Assembly: GCF_000425165.1 (NCBI RefSeq)
Contig: NZ_KE384320.1
Location: 282,994 to 346,993, forward strand
From: Photobacterium halotolerans DSM 18316
Lineage (GTDB): Bacteria > Pseudomonadota > Gammaproteobacteria > Enterobacterales > Vibrionaceae
Direction of reading: 5' to 3'
Length of the DNA stretch: 64,000 bases
Below the pieces are notes generated by a model, which had not been told where the DNA came from, searched no databases, and saw only the letters and a program-made list of their open reading frames with translations. The position numbers and the translations under genes are program-made. Below, piece by piece: positions 38,855 through 49,686 of this stretch (positions within the stretch are counted from its first letter, which is position 1; each line of letters starts with the position of its first letter).

Positions 38855-40978
38855 ATGAGTACTGAACCGCTGTATATTGACAAAGAACTTAGCTGGCTGT
38901 CTTTTAACGAACGTGTCCTTCAGGAAGCGGCTGACAAATCAGTGCCGCTGATTGAGCGTGTCCGTTTCCTGGGTATTTTTTCCAGCAATACCGATGAGTT
39001 TTATAAAGTCCGCTTTGCCGATGTAAAGCGGCGTATTCTGATCACCCAGGAGCAGAGCGGTGACATCAATGCCAAGCACCTGCTGAGCAAGATCCAAAGC
39101 CGGGTTCTGAAAATGAACCAGGACTTCGATACCCTGTATAACGAGATCCTGCTGGAAATGGCCCGCCGCCATATTTTCCTCATTAACGAACAGCAGGTCG
39201 ATGATAACCAGGTCGAGTGGCTGAAACGGTACTTCCGCCACACCATTTTGCCTCACGTGACGCCGATATTACTGACTGAAGACATAGATCTGCTGCAGTT
39301 TCTCAAGGATGAATATACCTATCTGGCGATCGACATGAAACAGGGTGACAGCAGCCAGTATGCCTTGCTGGAAATTCCGACCGACCAGTTGCCGCGCTTT
39401 ATTAAAGTCCCTGAATCCAAAGGTAAAAACAGAAAAACACTGATCCTGTTAGATAATATTATCCGCCTGTGCCTGGATGATATTTTCAAGGCTTTTTTCG
39501 ATTATGACAGCCTGGCGGCCTATTCGATGAAAATGACCCGGGATGCCGAGTACGATCTCAGCCAGGAGGTTGACCACGGTATCTTAGAGCTGATGTCGGA
39601 AGGCCTGAATCAGCGCCTGACGGCTATGCCGGTGCGTTTTGTCTATCAGCGCGATATGCCGGGGGAGCTGATCGAAAAACTGTGCGGCCTGCTGAAAGTG
39701 TCGAGCTACGACAGCATTATTCCCGGTGGCCGCTATCACAACTTCAAAGATTTCATCAGTTTTCCGAACATTGGCCGCAGCTACCTGGAAAACAAACCTT
39801 TACCGGCACTGGACAGCTACCATTTTGTCAGCGCCAGAAACGCCTTTGAAGCCATCAAGGCGCAAGATATCCTGCTGTACTACCCGTACCACAAATTCAA
39901 CCACATGACGGAGTTTGTCCGCCAGGCCGCGTTCGATCCCAAAGTCCGCAGCATCCATATCAATATTTACCGGGTCGCCAAAAACTCGCGCATCATAGAT
40001 TCCATGATAGATGCCGCCAATAACGGCAAGCAGGTCACTGTGGTGGTTGAACTGCAGGCGCGTTTTGACGAAGAGGCCAATATCGAATGGGCCAGACGCC
40101 TGACCGAATCCGGTGTGCGCGTCGTGTTCAGTGTCCCCGGACTGAAAATTCACTCGAAACTGTGTCTGATCACCCGCCAGGAAGACGATGCCATCGTCCG
40201 CTATGCGCACATAGGTACAGGCAACTTCCACGAGAAAACCGCCCAGATTTATACCGATTTCTCGCTGTTCACTGCCGATCCTGAGCTGACCAACGAAGTG
40301 CGTCAGGTATTTAGCTTTATTCAGAACCCGTACCGGCCGGTAAAATTCAATCAGCTGATTGTCTCACCGCGCAACTCGCGCAGCCGCTTGTATGAACTCA
40401 TCGACAGAGAAATTGCCAACGCCAAGCAAAAACTGCCGGCAGCCATTACACTCAAGGTAAACAACCTGGTTGATAAGGGACTGATTAACCGTCTCTATCA
40501 GGCCAGCAGCGCCGGTGTACGCATTGATATGATCATCCGTGGCATGTGCTCTCTGGTGCCGGGTATTACCGGTATCAGCGACAATATCCGGATCATCAGT
40601 ATTGTTGACAGGTTCCTGGAACACCCCAGAGTCATGGTGTTCGAGAACAATGGCGAGCCTGAGGTGTTCATCTCGTCCGCAGACTGGATGACACGTAATA
40701 TCGACAACCGTATTGAAGTCGGCTGCCCGATAAGGCAACCTGAACTGAAGCAGAAAATCATCGACATACTTAACATTCAGTTTTCAGACACTGTCAAAGC
40801 GAGAATTCTGGATAAGTCGATGAGCAACAATTATGTTCCGCGCGGTAACAAGCGAAAAATCAGATCGCAGATTGCCATCTACGACTACCTGAAGCAGTCT
40901 GAAAAAAAGATGCAGAAACAAGCCAGCCAGATAGCTGAAACGGTTGCTTCCGAAGAGAATAATGAAAACGCAGCATGA
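38855..40978 (+). CDS. ppk1: Polyphosphate kinase 1
   Basis: Makes long-chain polyphosphate from ATP by an autophosphorylated His. The 707-residue protein shows N-terminal [19 protein letters not shown], the head region [16 protein letters not shown], and the catalytic domain with [31 protein letters not shown] and [20 protein letters not shown]. The last four bases overlap ppx, so the two are translated together. Confidence 0.97.
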   Translation: MSTEPLYIDKELSWLSFNERVLQEAADKSVPLIERVRFLGIFSSNTDEFYKVRFADVKRRILITQEQSGDINAKHLLSKIQSRVLKMNQDFDTLYNEILLEMARRHIFLINEQQVDDNQVEWLKRYFRHTILPHVTPILLTEDIDLLQFLKDEYTYLAIDMKQGDSSQYALLEIPTDQLPRFIKVPESKGKNRKTLILLDNIIRLCLDDIFKAFFDYDSLAAYSMKMTRDAEYDLSQEVDHGILELMSEGLNQRLTAMPVRFVYQRDMPGELIEKLCGLLKVSSYDSIIPGGRYHNFKDFISFPNIGRSYLENKPLPALDSYHFVSARNAFEAIKAQDILLYYPYHKFNHMTEFVRQAAFDPKVRSIHINIYRVAKNSRIIDSMIDAANNGKQVTVVVELQARFDEEANIEWARRLTESGVRVVFSVPGLKIHSKLCLITRQEDDAIVRYAHIGTGNFHEKTAQIYTDFSLFTADPELTNEVRQVFSFIQNPYRPVKFNQLIVSPRNSRSRLYELIDREIANAKQKLPAAITLKVNNLVDKGLINRLYQASSAGVRIDMIIRGMCSLVPGITGISDNIRIISIVDRFLEHPRVMVFENNGEPEVFISSADWMTRNIDNRIEVGCPIRQPELKQKIIDILNIQFSDTVKARILDKSMSNNYVPRGNKRKIRSQIAIYDYLKQSEKKMQKQASQIAETVASEENNENAA

Positions 40979-42489
40979 TAGAAATTGATCGTCCCCGCGA
41001 AATAGCAGCAATAGATATGGGCTCAAACAGCTTCCATATGGTGGTCGCCCGGGTTGTGGGCCATAGTCTGCAGATTGTCAGCAGGCATAAACAGCGCGTT
41101 CATCTGGCTGAAGGACTCAACGACAATATGGATCTGGATCAGGCCGCCATTCAGCGCGGCCTGGGTTGTCTGGCCATGTTTGCCGAACGCTTGCAGGGGT
41201 TTGCACCGGAAAACGTCCGCATCGCGGCAACCTATACCCTCAGACAGGCAAGGAATGCCCATGTGTTCCTCAAACGGGCAGAACGTGTACTTCCCTATCC
41301 GATTGAAATCATTCCCGGCACAGAGGAAGCGCGCCTGATTTATCTGGGCGTCGCCCATACTCAGCACGAACCGGGCCGCAAACTGGTAGTCGATATTGGC
41401 GGCGGCAGTACCGAACTGATTATCGGCGAAGGCTTTGATCCCCAGCTTCAGTACAGCAAACACATGGGCTGCGTGAGTTACAACCAGCACTTCTTTCCCA
41501 ACGGCAAGATTTCCGCCAAAGCCATCACCAAAGCCCAGATGGCGGCGCTGCAGAAAATGGAAAGTATCGCCAGCAAGTACCGCAAAACGGGCTGGGACAC
41601 CGCCATTGGCTCCTCGGGTACCATCAAAGCCATTCGGGAAGTGATCATCGCCCAGGGACATGCCGACGGTGTGATCACCAGAGAGCGGCTGGACGAGGTG
41701 GTCAAACAGGTTTCCGCCTGCAAACAGAGTTCTGAGTTAAACCTTCCCGGACTGACCGAGGATCGCAAACCGGTTTTTGCGGCAGGTGTCGCCATCTTAA
41801 GCGCGGTATTCAGCGCGCTGAAAATCGACACTATGATTTTTTCCGATGGTGCGCTGCGTGAAGGACTGCTGTATGAAATGGAAGACCGGTTCCGTCACAG
41901 TGATATCAGAAGCCGGACGGCCACTGCAATAGCACAGCAGTACAATGTGGATATCGATCAGGCCACTCGGGTCAGAAACACGGCAGAACATTTATACGGC
42001 CAGATTGCCGACCCATCAGAAAGTCACACCCCTGAGCTGGCTGCCTTGCTCGGCTGGGGGGCTTTGCTGCATGAGGTCGGGCTGAGTATCAGCTATCCCG
42101 GCTTTCACCGCCACTCCGCGTATTTGTTGCGCCACAGCACTATGCCGGGCTTCAATCTCGAGCAGCAGACAGTGCTGGCCACCTTAGTGCGCTATCAGCG
42201 CAAGTCACTCAAGCTCGATGAAATGCCGGAGCTGACCATTTACAACCGCAAACACATCTATCCGATGATCCGCGCCTTGCGACTGGCCGTTGCCCTGCAT
42301 GGACAGCGCTCTGATGAAACGCTGCCCGCACTTAGCCTGAGCGCCGATAAAGAAAAATGGCAGCTCACCCTGCCTGATGACTGGCAAGCCAGTAACCGTT
42401 TACTGGCGGCCGATCTGGCAAAAGAACGGGATTACTGGCAAAAAACCGGTTGGGAGCTGTCTATTTCGCCGGAAGAAGAAAGTGAATAG
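40975..42489 (+). CDS. ppx: Exopolyphosphatase
   Basis: Cleaves terminal phosphate from polyphosphate and can hydrolyse pppGpp in relatives. The 504-residue Ppx/GppA protein has [33 protein letters not shown], the GSSGTIKAI block and the C-terminal HD-like part. Its ATGA start overlaps the ppk1 stop by 4 bp. Placing synthesis and breakdown in one unit is the usual ppk-ppx arrangement. Confidence 0.97.
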   Translation: MIEIDRPREIAAIDMGSNSFHMVVARVVGHSLQIVSRHKQRVHLAEGLNDNMDLDQAAIQRGLGCLAMFAERLQGFAPENVRIAATYTLRQARNAHVFLKRAERVLPYPIEIIPGTEEARLIYLGVAHTQHEPGRKLVVDIGGGSTELIIGEGFDPQLQYSKHMGCVSYNQHFFPNGKISAKAITKAQMAALQKMESIASKYRKTGWDTAIGSSGTIKAIREVIIAQGHADGVITRERLDEVVKQVSACKQSSELNLPGLTEDRKPVFAAGVAILSAVFSALKIDTMIFSDGALREGLLYEMEDRFRHSDIRSRTATAIAQQYNVDIDQATRVRNTAEHLYGQIADPSESHTPELAALLGWGALLHEVGLSISYPGFHRHSAYLLRHSTMPGFNLEQQTVLATLVRYQRKSLKLDEMPELTIYNRKHIYPMIRALRLAVALHGQRSDETLPALSLSADKEKWQLTLPDDWQASNRLLAADLAKERDYWQKTGWELSISPEEESE

Positions 42490-42526
42490 GCAGGTCAATC
42501 GACAACCATAACCACAGTCGCCACTC

Positions 42527-42571
42527 ACAGCTCAACCCGTCTTTGCGGTGATTGAGCTGTTGTATTTTTTT
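42527..42571 (+). terminator. Terminator of ppk1-ppx
   Basis: A 9-bp outer stem (ACAGCTCAA / TTGAGCTGT) with a small inner CCG/CGG stem is followed by TGTATTTTTTT. Confidence 0.85.
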
Positions 42572-42650
42572 CTACAGTTGGCTTTTATTGCCACGCAAAC
42601 AGCAATCCTGCAGCATTATTGACCACACCGCTGCCCACAGAAACAGCGTT

Positions 42651-43643
42651 TTATTCAGTATCCGCCAGGCCCAGCGCCGCCAGCTCGCTGGCGATCACCG
42701 CCGCAGGTAAAGGCACGTAGCCGTCCTTGTCCACCATTTGCTGACCGTCACTGGATAAAATAAACTGCAGGAATTCCGCATCCAGTTTAGGCAAGGGTTT
42801 GCCGGGCGCTTTATTGACGTAAATCAGCAGATAACGCGCTAACGGGTAGCTGCCGTTGGCCGCATTGGCTTTGGTGGCCGCAATAAAAGGACCATCCCCC
42901 TGAGCGATAGGTAATGCCCGGATCCCAGAGGTCCGGTAACCGATGCCCGAATACCCTATGGCATTGAGCGAGGTCGATACCGACTGCACCACAGAGGCCG
43001 ATCCCGGTTGCTCGTTAACATCATTGCGGAAATCGCCGTTGCACAAGGCTTTTTGCTTGAAATAGCCATAAGTGCCCGAGACGGAGTTACGGCCAAAGCG
43101 CTGGATATCACGCTGCGCCCAGCGACCGGTTAATCCCAGTTGCCCCCAATGCGTGACTGGCGAATTGGCACCGCAACGCAGGGTACGGGAGAACACCGCA
43201 TCCAGCTCCCGGTACCGCAGCCCCTGCAAGGGATTATCTTCATGCACAAAAACGGCAAGTGCATCAATCGCAACCCGTACCGCTGTAGGCTTATATCCGT
43301 AATTCTGTTCAAAAGCGGTCATTTCCCGGCTCTTCATCGGGCGACTCATCGGGCCAAGCTGGGCTGTGGCTTCGATCAGTGCGGTCGGTGCAGTGGATGA
43401 ACCCGCCGCCTGCACCTGAACATTCACATTGGGATAGCGTTGCATAAACGCTTCCGACCAGTAAGTCATCAGGTTGGCAAAGGTATCGGAGCCGACAGAC
43501 GTCAGCACGCCGGCTACGCCTTCGACGTTCTGATAAGGTGCAGGAGCCGGCGCGCCTTGCGCCAGCGCATGGCCGCCGCTCAGCAGGCTGAACGCGCCAA
43601 ACCAGCCCCACTTCAATGTCGCCACCCAGCCTTTGTGTTTCAT
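42651..43643 (-). CDS. pstS: Phosphate ABC transporter substrate-binding protein PstS
   Basis: Periplasmic phosphate-binding protein feeding PstCAB. The 330-residue protein has a Sec signal (cleavage near HALAQ, 29), the family N-terminal [39 protein letters not shown] and [16 protein letters not shown]. It lies 57 bp after phoR on the same strand, not beside pstCAB, and has no clear Pho box of its own; it may be read from the phoB promoter. This split matches the phoB-phoR-pstS order known in Vibrio cholerae. Confidence 0.93.
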   Translation of the reverse strand: MKHKGWVATLKWGWFGAFSLLSGGHALAQGAPAPAPYQNVEGVAGVLTSVGSDTFANLMTYWSEAFMQRYPNVNVQVQAAGSSTAPTALIEATAQLGPMSRPMKSREMTAFEQNYGYKPTAVRVAIDALAVFVHEDNPLQGLRYRELDAVFSRTLRCGANSPVTHWGQLGLTGRWAQRDIQRFGRNSVSGTYGYFKQKALCNGDFRNDVNEQPGSASVVQSVSTSLNAIGYSGIGYRTSGIRALPIAQGDGPFIAATKANAANGSYPLARYLLIYVNKAPGKPLPKLDAEFLQFILSSDGQQMVDKDGYVPLPAAVIASELAALGLADTE

Positions 43644-43700
43644 TTACCACTCTTCTCCTCTGCCGGCCCACAGGCCCGGCGTCACTCATCCCAATCTGAC

Positions 43701-45005
43701 TCAGGCTGCCTTTGCAATCAGGCGTTGTGGCAGCGTAAACGAGAACGTACTCCCCTCGTCAACCACACTTTCAATTTCAAGAAACGCATCATGATGGCTC
43801 AATGCGTGCTTCACGATTGCCAGCCCCAGGCCACTGCCGCCCGTTTCACGCGAGCGCGCTTTATCAACCCGGTAGAAACGCTCGGTCAGCCGGTGGATAT
43901 GCTGCGGCTCAATACCGCTGCCGGTATCTGTGACTTCCAGTCGCGGACCTTTAGGCGACAGGAACCAGCGTACCGTCACTTTGCACTCAGGCGGGGTGTG
44001 CTTGACAGCGTTATAGACCAGATTCGAAATGGCACTACGCAGCTGATCGGCATCGCCAAAGACCTGAAGTGACTCATCAACATGAAATTCAAAGATCTGA
44101 TTTTTATCGCCACTGAGCGAGATGGCCTCTTTTTCGAGCACATCCAGCATGGCAGGGACATCGACTCTGTCTTCCAGCTCCAGATGAGGGGCGGCTTCAA
44201 TTTTGGACAGGGTCAGCAATTGCTCCACCAGCGAGTTCATCCGCGTCAGCTGCTCTGTCATTACACCGTGGGCTTTTTCCCACATAGGACCGACCAGCAT
44301 ATCCGGGTCCCGGGACATTTCCAGATAGCCCTGAAGGACTGTCATAGGGGTGCGCAGTTCGTGCGAAACATTGGCAAAGAAGTTGCGACGCATCCCTTCC
44401 AGTTGCTTGAGCTGAGAGATATCACGCACCACCATCAGGTATTCACCTTCGGTATAGCGCATGATACGTAACTCCAGCGTCCTGTCGTAATTGAGCGGCG
44501 AGGTGATTTCCAGCGGATCTTCAAAATCCTGTCTGGCCAGATAGCGGACAAAATCCGGGCTGCGCAGCAGGTTACTGACCGGCTGGCCGGCATCGTCCGG
44601 CCAGCGAAGGCCCAGCAGATTCTGCGCCAGTTTGTTACACCAGACGATATTGCCCTCGCTGCGAAAGACCACCACCGCATCCGGCAGCGATTCGGCACCA
44701 TTGCGGAAACGGCGGATTAAGGTCGCCAGTTCGCGGCGGCGGCGACGGTTTCTTTGCTGCAGGCGGTAAATACCGTTAAACAGCGGCTCCCAGCTGCCCG
44801 AACCGGATGGCGGGGTCAGACTGCGATCCGTCCACAGCCAGCGGGACATTTTAAGTTGATGGTGACAGTGCCAGCCCAGCAGAATCCAGCTGGCAGCCAG
44901 CAAAAACCAGGGCATGTAACCAAAAATCAGCCCGAGGATAACCCAGGGGAAATAAAAAAAAGCCAGTTCCCGGACCAGCTTTTTCCATGACAAGCGTTCT
45001 ACCAT
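43701..45005 (-). CDS. phoR: Phosphate regulon sensor kinase PhoR
   Basis: Membrane histidine kinase of the Pho system. The 434-residue protein has two N-terminal membrane helices (about 11-47), a PAS-like domain ([18 protein letters not shown]), HisKA with H215 ([20 protein letters not shown]) and an HATPase domain ([47 protein letters not shown]). It follows phoB by 77 bp. Confidence 0.97.
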   Translation of the reverse strand: MVERLSWKKLVRELAFFYFPWVILGLIFGYMPWFLLAASWILLGWHCHHQLKMSRWLWTDRSLTPPSGSGSWEPLFNGIYRLQQRNRRRRRELATLIRRFRNGAESLPDAVVVFRSEGNIVWCNKLAQNLLGLRWPDDAGQPVSNLLRSPDFVRYLARQDFEDPLEITSPLNYDRTLELRIMRYTEGEYLMVVRDISQLKQLEGMRRNFFANVSHELRTPMTVLQGYLEMSRDPDMLVGPMWEKAHGVMTEQLTRMNSLVEQLLTLSKIEAAPHLELEDRVDVPAMLDVLEKEAISLSGDKNQIFEFHVDESLQVFGDADQLRSAISNLVYNAVKHTPPECKVTVRWFLSPKGPRLEVTDTGSGIEPQHIHRLTERFYRVDKARSRETGGSGLGLAIVKHALSHHDAFLEIESVVDEGSTFSFTLPQRLIAKAA

Positions 45006-45082
45006 TCACCTCTCCCGCCAGTAACTGCGGCTTCATCCGGCCGTACAGCCAGCTACTGACTCATCATCCTTTTGTGTGGTCA

Positions 45083-45772
45083 TTACACCCTTGTTGAAAA
45101 ACGGTATCCGGCACCACGCACCGTCTGTACCATTTTATCGTGTCCGCCGCACTCCAGTGCTTTACGCAAGCGACGGATATGCACATCCACCGTCCTGTCT
45201 TCAACATAGACATTGGTGCCCCAGACATTGTTCAGCAATTGTTCGCGGCTGTATACCCGCTCCTGATGCGTCATAAAGAAATGCAGCATCTTGAACTCTG
45301 TCGGCCCCATATCCAGCGGATCATCATTGGAGGTCACACGGTGCGAAACAGGATCCAGTTTCAGTCCCTGCACGTCTATCACATCATCCAGTGACGTCGG
45401 CGACACCCGGCGCATCACGGCTTTCAGACGGGCCATCAGCTCTTTGGGCGAGAAAGGCTTGGTGATGTAATCATCCGCGCCCACTTCCAGCCCACGTACT
45501 TTATCTTCTTCCTCACCACGCGCCGTCAGCATCACAACAGGAATGCTGCGGGTGACCTCATCGCGCTTGAGATGCTTGATCAGGTTGATCCCTGACCCGC
45601 CCGGCAACATCCAGTCAAGCAGGATCAGCTCTGGAAAAGGTTCGCAGATCTTCTCCAGCGCGGAGTCATAATCTTCTGCTTCAATGGCCTGATAGCCTTT
45701 TTGTTCCAGCACAAAGCACAGCATTTCGCGGATCGGTGCTTCATCCTCAACCACTAGAATCCGTCTAACCAT
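45083..45772 (-). CDS. phoB: Phosphate regulon response regulator PhoB
   Basis: OmpR-family activator that binds Pho boxes. The 229-residue protein has a receiver domain with D53 as phospho-acceptor ([14 protein letters not shown]), the usual Lys ([10 protein letters not shown]), and a winged-helix output domain ([28 protein letters not shown]). It has a Pho box in its own promoter, so it should autoactivate. Confidence 0.97.
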   Translation of the reverse strand: MVRRILVVEDEAPIREMLCFVLEQKGYQAIEAEDYDSALEKICEPFPELILLDWMLPGGSGINLIKHLKRDEVTRSIPVVMLTARGEEEDKVRGLEVGADDYITKPFSPKELMARLKAVMRRVSPTSLDDVIDVQGLKLDPVSHRVTSNDDPLDMGPTEFKMLHFFMTHQERVYSREQLLNNVWGTNVYVEDRTVDVHIRRLRKALECGGHDKMVQTVRGAGYRFSTRV

Positions 45773-45810
45773 AGTCTCGATACCTAAGTCATAGCTCTCT
45801 GTCTGGCGCC

Positions 45811-45844
45811 ATTATCCGAATAAAGTATGACACTTTTGTGACCG
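45811..45844 (-). promoter_or_regulatory. Pho box and -10 of phoBR(-pstS)
   Basis: On the minus strand CGGTCAC-AAAA-GTGTCAT (45827-45844) fits the 7-4-7 Pho box. After exactly 10 bp comes the -10 GATAAT (45811-45816). Position and spacing are as for phoB of E. coli. Confidence 0.8.
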
Positions 45845-45906
45845 GGAGGCGAAAAGCTTCACCCGATTGCTATCAAACTGTCATGATATCCGCGATTTAT
45901 TCCGCT

Positions 45907-48900
45907 TTAGCCCAGGATCCGTACCCGACTGCGGCCACCGCCCATCGCTTCGACCGCCACCTGGACACCAATGCGTTCCACCAGCGTGCCGACATGGGAG
46001 ATCACCCCTATCTGGCGGCCATCGGCCTGCAGGGCATCGAGACAGGCCAGTGCCATTTCCAGGCTGTCAGGATCCAGGGTGCCGAACCCTTCATCGATAA
46101 ACAGCGAACCCAGCTGGCGGGTATCGGCCGCCAGTGAAGCCAGCGCCAGTGCCAGTGCCAGCGACACCAGAAAGCTCTCCCCGCCGGATAATGACTCAAC
46201 GCTGCGCACTTCATCGCCCATATCATGATCGACAACCTGCAACGCCAGCGGGCTGCCCGGCACAGGCTGAAGGGCATAGCGCGGCGCCAGATCCTGCAAA
46301 TGCTCATTGGCCAGCAGTACCAGTTGCTGCAATGTCAGTCCCTGCGCCAGGGTTCTGAATTTATTCCCGTTGGCAGAACCTATCAGCTCACTCATCTCCA
46401 GCCAGAGATCAGTGCTCGCTTGCTGCTGCTGCAGCTGCTGAGTCAGGGTACCGGCCAGTTGTTCGGCCTGCTCCGCCTGCACCACACGCTGTCGCTGGGT
46501 AAAATGCTGCTCTTCCAGTGCCTGCTTGTCCGCTTGCCACTGCGCCTGATGCTCACTCTGGCGTTCTGTCTCCGGTGCCATGCCCTGCGCGGTCAGCCAG
46601 GCTTTGGCGGCATCCACACTGGGCTGATGATCTTTCAGCGACTGCTCCCGCTCGGACAACCGGGTCTGGGCGTCAGCCTGTGCCTGCTCAATCACCCGCA
46701 GCGCCGCTTTTTCCTGCGCCAGCCAGGCCTCATCTTTGCCCAGCAGGGCCATCAGTTCCTGCTCCGACATCCCCAGCTTCTGATGCCAGCCCTGCCACTG
46801 CTGCAGCACTGCACTGTGCGCCGTTTTGGCCTCTTGTAATTGTTGCTGCGTGCTGTTCAAGGCCGACTGAGTGGCAGCATGGCGCTCACCGGCCAGTCGC
46901 TGCTGCTGCTCGCTGCTGCTGAGCGACTGACGGGCCGCCTCTAATAAGGCTTTGTGCTGCGACTCTAACGGAGTGAGTGCCTGCTCACCCACCAGTGCTG
47001 TTCTTTCCTGCCATAGCTGCTCAAGCTGGCTCTTGAGGGCCGCTTGTTTGTTCTTCGCTTCTGCCAGCTGTTTCTGCAGATTCTGAATGCGGGTCTGGCG
47101 CTGCGCCAGCTCCGGGGCCAACGCATTCAGTTGTTTGTCAGTGGTGAGCAGATCCTGCTGCCACTTGAGGTAATCCTCCGCCTGCCGGGTTAACTGGCGG
47201 GTATATTGCTCTTCCCCCTGCTGACGCAAGCCCTCCAGCCAGGCCTCGCTGCCGAACTGTTTGTTCAGGGTCTCGGCCCGCTGACTGAGCAGGGTTTGCT
47301 GTTCGGCGCACTGCTCTTCCAGCGAGGTCAGTCTGGCCTGCCGGCCCGCTTCTCCCTGAGCTAACTGATGGATGTCATGCGCCAGTTTGTTTTCAGCCTG
47401 TACCGCTTGCTGATACTGCTGTTCCAGCTCTCTGGCCTGCCGCAGGCGCAACTGGCCGCTTTCATACTGCTGCTGAAGCTGGCGCAGTTGCGGGGATAAT
47501 TGCCCGGTCTCATGCTGCCAGGCAGCCAGCTGTTCGCGCAGTGAGGCCAGCGGCATCTGCTCAGTAAATTCGATATGCACCGCCCTGGCGCAGTCGGTCG
47601 CCTGAACCGCCGCCTTTGCAGATACCACAGCGATACTGGCCAGCTCGTCGTTGATCACCGCCAGGCGTTGCGTATATTGCGGTACCAGCTGCGCCAGATG
47701 ATGGCATTCGCCTTCCAGCGCCTGTAACTGCTTCGCCAGTGCCTGCCGGCGTTGATTGTGCTGTTCCAGCAGGCTATCAACTGCCGGATGACTGGCCGCA
47801 TAAGGATGATCCAGCCCGCCGCACAAGGGGCATGGCTCATCTTGTTTCAGCAGGCTGCGGTAATCGCTCAGTTGCAGCACAGCCTGGCTTTGCTGAAACT
47901 GATATTCAGACTCTTCCGCCCGTGCGCTGAGCAGATTCAGCTCAGGCACTAATGCCTGCAATTTCTGCTCTGTCTGCTGACTGGCTGACTCCAGCTCCTG
48001 TCGCTCCTGCATCAGCCGGCTTTGGTGATCCAGCAAACCACACCATTCCTGTGTGGCGGCCATCGCCTGACGCAAATCATCAAGACGTTGCTGAGAGCGG
48101 CGGTAAGCCTGCTGACTTTGCTCCTGCGCCGCGCTGACCTCGTCAACATTGAGCTCCGTCCGCTGTTTCTCCAGCTGCTGCCGCTGGGTCAGCAGGCGCT
48201 CACTCTCTTGTTTCAGCTTGCTGTCATCGAGCTGGTATGCCTGCTGCGCCTGCAGCCCCTGCTGCAACTCTTTCCTGAGCCGGGACAAGGAACGGTGAGC
48301 GGTCAGATACTGTTTCAGGTTATCCAGCACCGGCTGAATCTGTTCGGCCACCGCGGCCAGGGCGCGATTGTCTTCCAGTTGCTCAGACAGCTGCCGGCCC
48401 TGCGCCTGCAGCTGCTGCTGTGCACTCTGCTGGTGCTGATAATCCCTGTCTTCCTGATCCAGTTGCTGTTGCAGCGCCTGAGCATCCTGTTCCAGCAGCT
48501 GATGTTGCTGCTCCAGCCCCTGCCGCTGTTGATCCAGCAGCTGCGCCTGTTTCAGTTTGGGTTCCAGCTGCAACCAGTCTTGCTGCGCCTGTTCTAGTGA
48601 CTGCCTGGCTTGTACTACGGCCTGATCGGCATCCAGTCGCTGCTGCTGATCCTGCGCCAGCGCCTGCTGAGCCGCGCTCAGTGAGGCCTCCAGACGGCCG
48701 ATTTGCTGGACGGACTGGGTCAGCAGAGTAAAATCGGCCCGCGCCGGTTGGGCTGTCTCAAGCTTAGCCAGGTATTCAATGCGGGGAGTGGCCTGGGTAC
48801 TTTGTGCGATCGCCTCAGTCAGCGCCTGCTGACTCTGCGCCACCCGCTCCTGCAGCGTTTTCTCTGTGCTCAGCGTCTGCTGATGCTGGCTCAGCGCCGC

Positions 48901-49671
48901 CAGCCGCGCATCAAGCTCGGCCAGCTGGGTTTTCAGGGCGGCGATCTGCGCGTTCAGTGCCTGTTTTTCATCGTCACTGAGCAATGCAATATCACCCAGC
49001 TTATCCTGCAGCTGGTGCAGCTTCAGCTTCTCTTCTCTGGCTCTTTCATAAGCGGCCACCGACAGGCGGCCGTAAATTTCACCGCCTGTCATGCGCTCAA
49101 GCAAAGACGCGCGCTCATCAGCAGCGGCTTTCAGAAATGCCGCGAACTCGCCCTGCGGCAACATCACGGCCCGGCGGAACTGCTCAAATGTCAGGCCAAT
49201 CAGACGCTCGATTTCTACCTGCACTTCTTGTTTTTTACCCGCAAACCGCTGCCCGGACTCCAGGTTTTCCAGCCACTGCTCAGAAGGCTGCACGCGGCCT
49301 GCCGCATTGCCTCTGGCCCGGCGCACCTGCCAGCGAGCCCGCCAACGGGAGCCATCATTGGCCTGAAAATCAACCTCGGAAAACGCCTCCGCTTTACCCC
49401 GCGACAGAATACTGCGGACATCGTTGGCTCGGATGCGGTTCTCGTCGTCGCCGCGTCCGATTTCCGCATCATTTTTTTTATTCGACTGCAAACGCGGAAT
49501 GCGGTCGTACAACGCCAGACAAATCGCATCCAGCAGGCTGGATTTACCGGCCCCGGTTTTGCCGGTAATGGCAAACAAACCGGCCTCGCCCAGACGCCCG
49601 GTGGCAAAATCAATCTCAAACTGTGTTTGTAAGCTGGCGAGATTTTCGCCCCTCAAAGCCAGAATTTTCAT
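45907..49671 (-). CDS. sbcC: Nuclease SbcCD subunit SbcC
   Basis: Large SMC-like ATPase of the nuclease that opens hairpins and processes double-strand ends. At 1254 residues it is longer than E. coli SbcC by some 200. It shows Walker A ITGKTGAGKSSLLDAICLAL near the N-terminus, two long Gln-rich coiled-coil arms, the zinc hook CPLCGG near the middle (DEPCPLCGGLDHPYA), and at the C-terminus SGGESFLVSLALALALASLA and Walker B SLFIDEGFGTLD. Gln/Leu codon bias makes the antisense strand open for long stretches, which is not coding. It lies 15 bp after sbcD. Confidence 0.95.
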   Translation of the reverse strand: MKILALRGENLASLQTQFEIDFATGRLGEAGLFAITGKTGAGKSSLLDAICLALYDRIPRLQSNKKNDAEIGRGDDENRIRANDVRSILSRGKAEAFSEVDFQANDGSRWRARWQVRRARGNAAGRVQPSEQWLENLESGQRFAGKKQEVQVEIERLIGLTFEQFRRAVMLPQGEFAAFLKAAADERASLLERMTGGEIYGRLSVAAYERAREEKLKLHQLQDKLGDIALLSDDEKQALNAQIAALKTQLAELDARLAALSQHQQTLSTEKTLQERVAQSQQALTEAIAQSTQATPRIEYLAKLETAQPARADFTLLTQSVQQIGRLEASLSAAQQALAQDQQQRLDADQAVVQARQSLEQAQQDWLQLEPKLKQAQLLDQQRQGLEQQHQLLEQDAQALQQQLDQEDRDYQHQQSAQQQLQAQGRQLSEQLEDNRALAAVAEQIQPVLDNLKQYLTAHRSLSRLRKELQQGLQAQQAYQLDDSKLKQESERLLTQRQQLEKQRTELNVDEVSAAQEQSQQAYRRSQQRLDDLRQAMAATQEWCGLLDHQSRLMQERQELESASQQTEQKLQALVPELNLLSARAEESEYQFQQSQAVLQLSDYRSLLKQDEPCPLCGGLDHPYAASHPAVDSLLEQHNQRRQALAKQLQALEGECHHLAQLVPQYTQRLAVINDELASIAVVSAKAAVQATDCARAVHIEFTEQMPLASLREQLAAWQHETGQLSPQLRQLQQQYESGQLRLRQARELEQQYQQAVQAENKLAHDIHQLAQGEAGRQARLTSLEEQCAEQQTLLSQRAETLNKQFGSEAWLEGLRQQGEEQYTRQLTRQAEDYLKWQQDLLTTDKQLNALAPELAQRQTRIQNLQKQLAEAKNKQAALKSQLEQLWQERTALVGEQALTPLESQHKALLEAARQSLSSSEQQQRLAGERHAATQSALNSTQQQLQEAKTAHSAVLQQWQGWHQKLGMSEQELMALLGKDEAWLAQEKAALRVIEQAQADAQTRLSEREQSLKDHQPSVDAAKAWLTAQGMAPETERQSEHQAQWQADKQALEEQHFTQRQRVVQAEQAEQLAGTLTQQLQQQQASTDLWLEMSELIGSANGNKFRTLAQGLTLQQLVLLANEHLQDLAPRYALQPVPGSPLALQVVDHDMGDEVRSVESLSGGESFLVSLALALALASLAADTRQLGSLFIDEGFGTLDPDSLEMALACLDALQADGRQIGVISHVGTLVERIGVQVAVEAMGGGRSRVRILG

Positions 49672-49686
49672 CGTCTCTGTCTGCCG

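Noticed and set aside
46225-49632. Several long open frames antisense to sbcC, up to 309 codons.
   Set aside because: They follow from Gln/Leu/Ala-rich codon use in the coiled coil; products are Leu/Gln/Ala repeats with no domain, and SbcC itself is certain.
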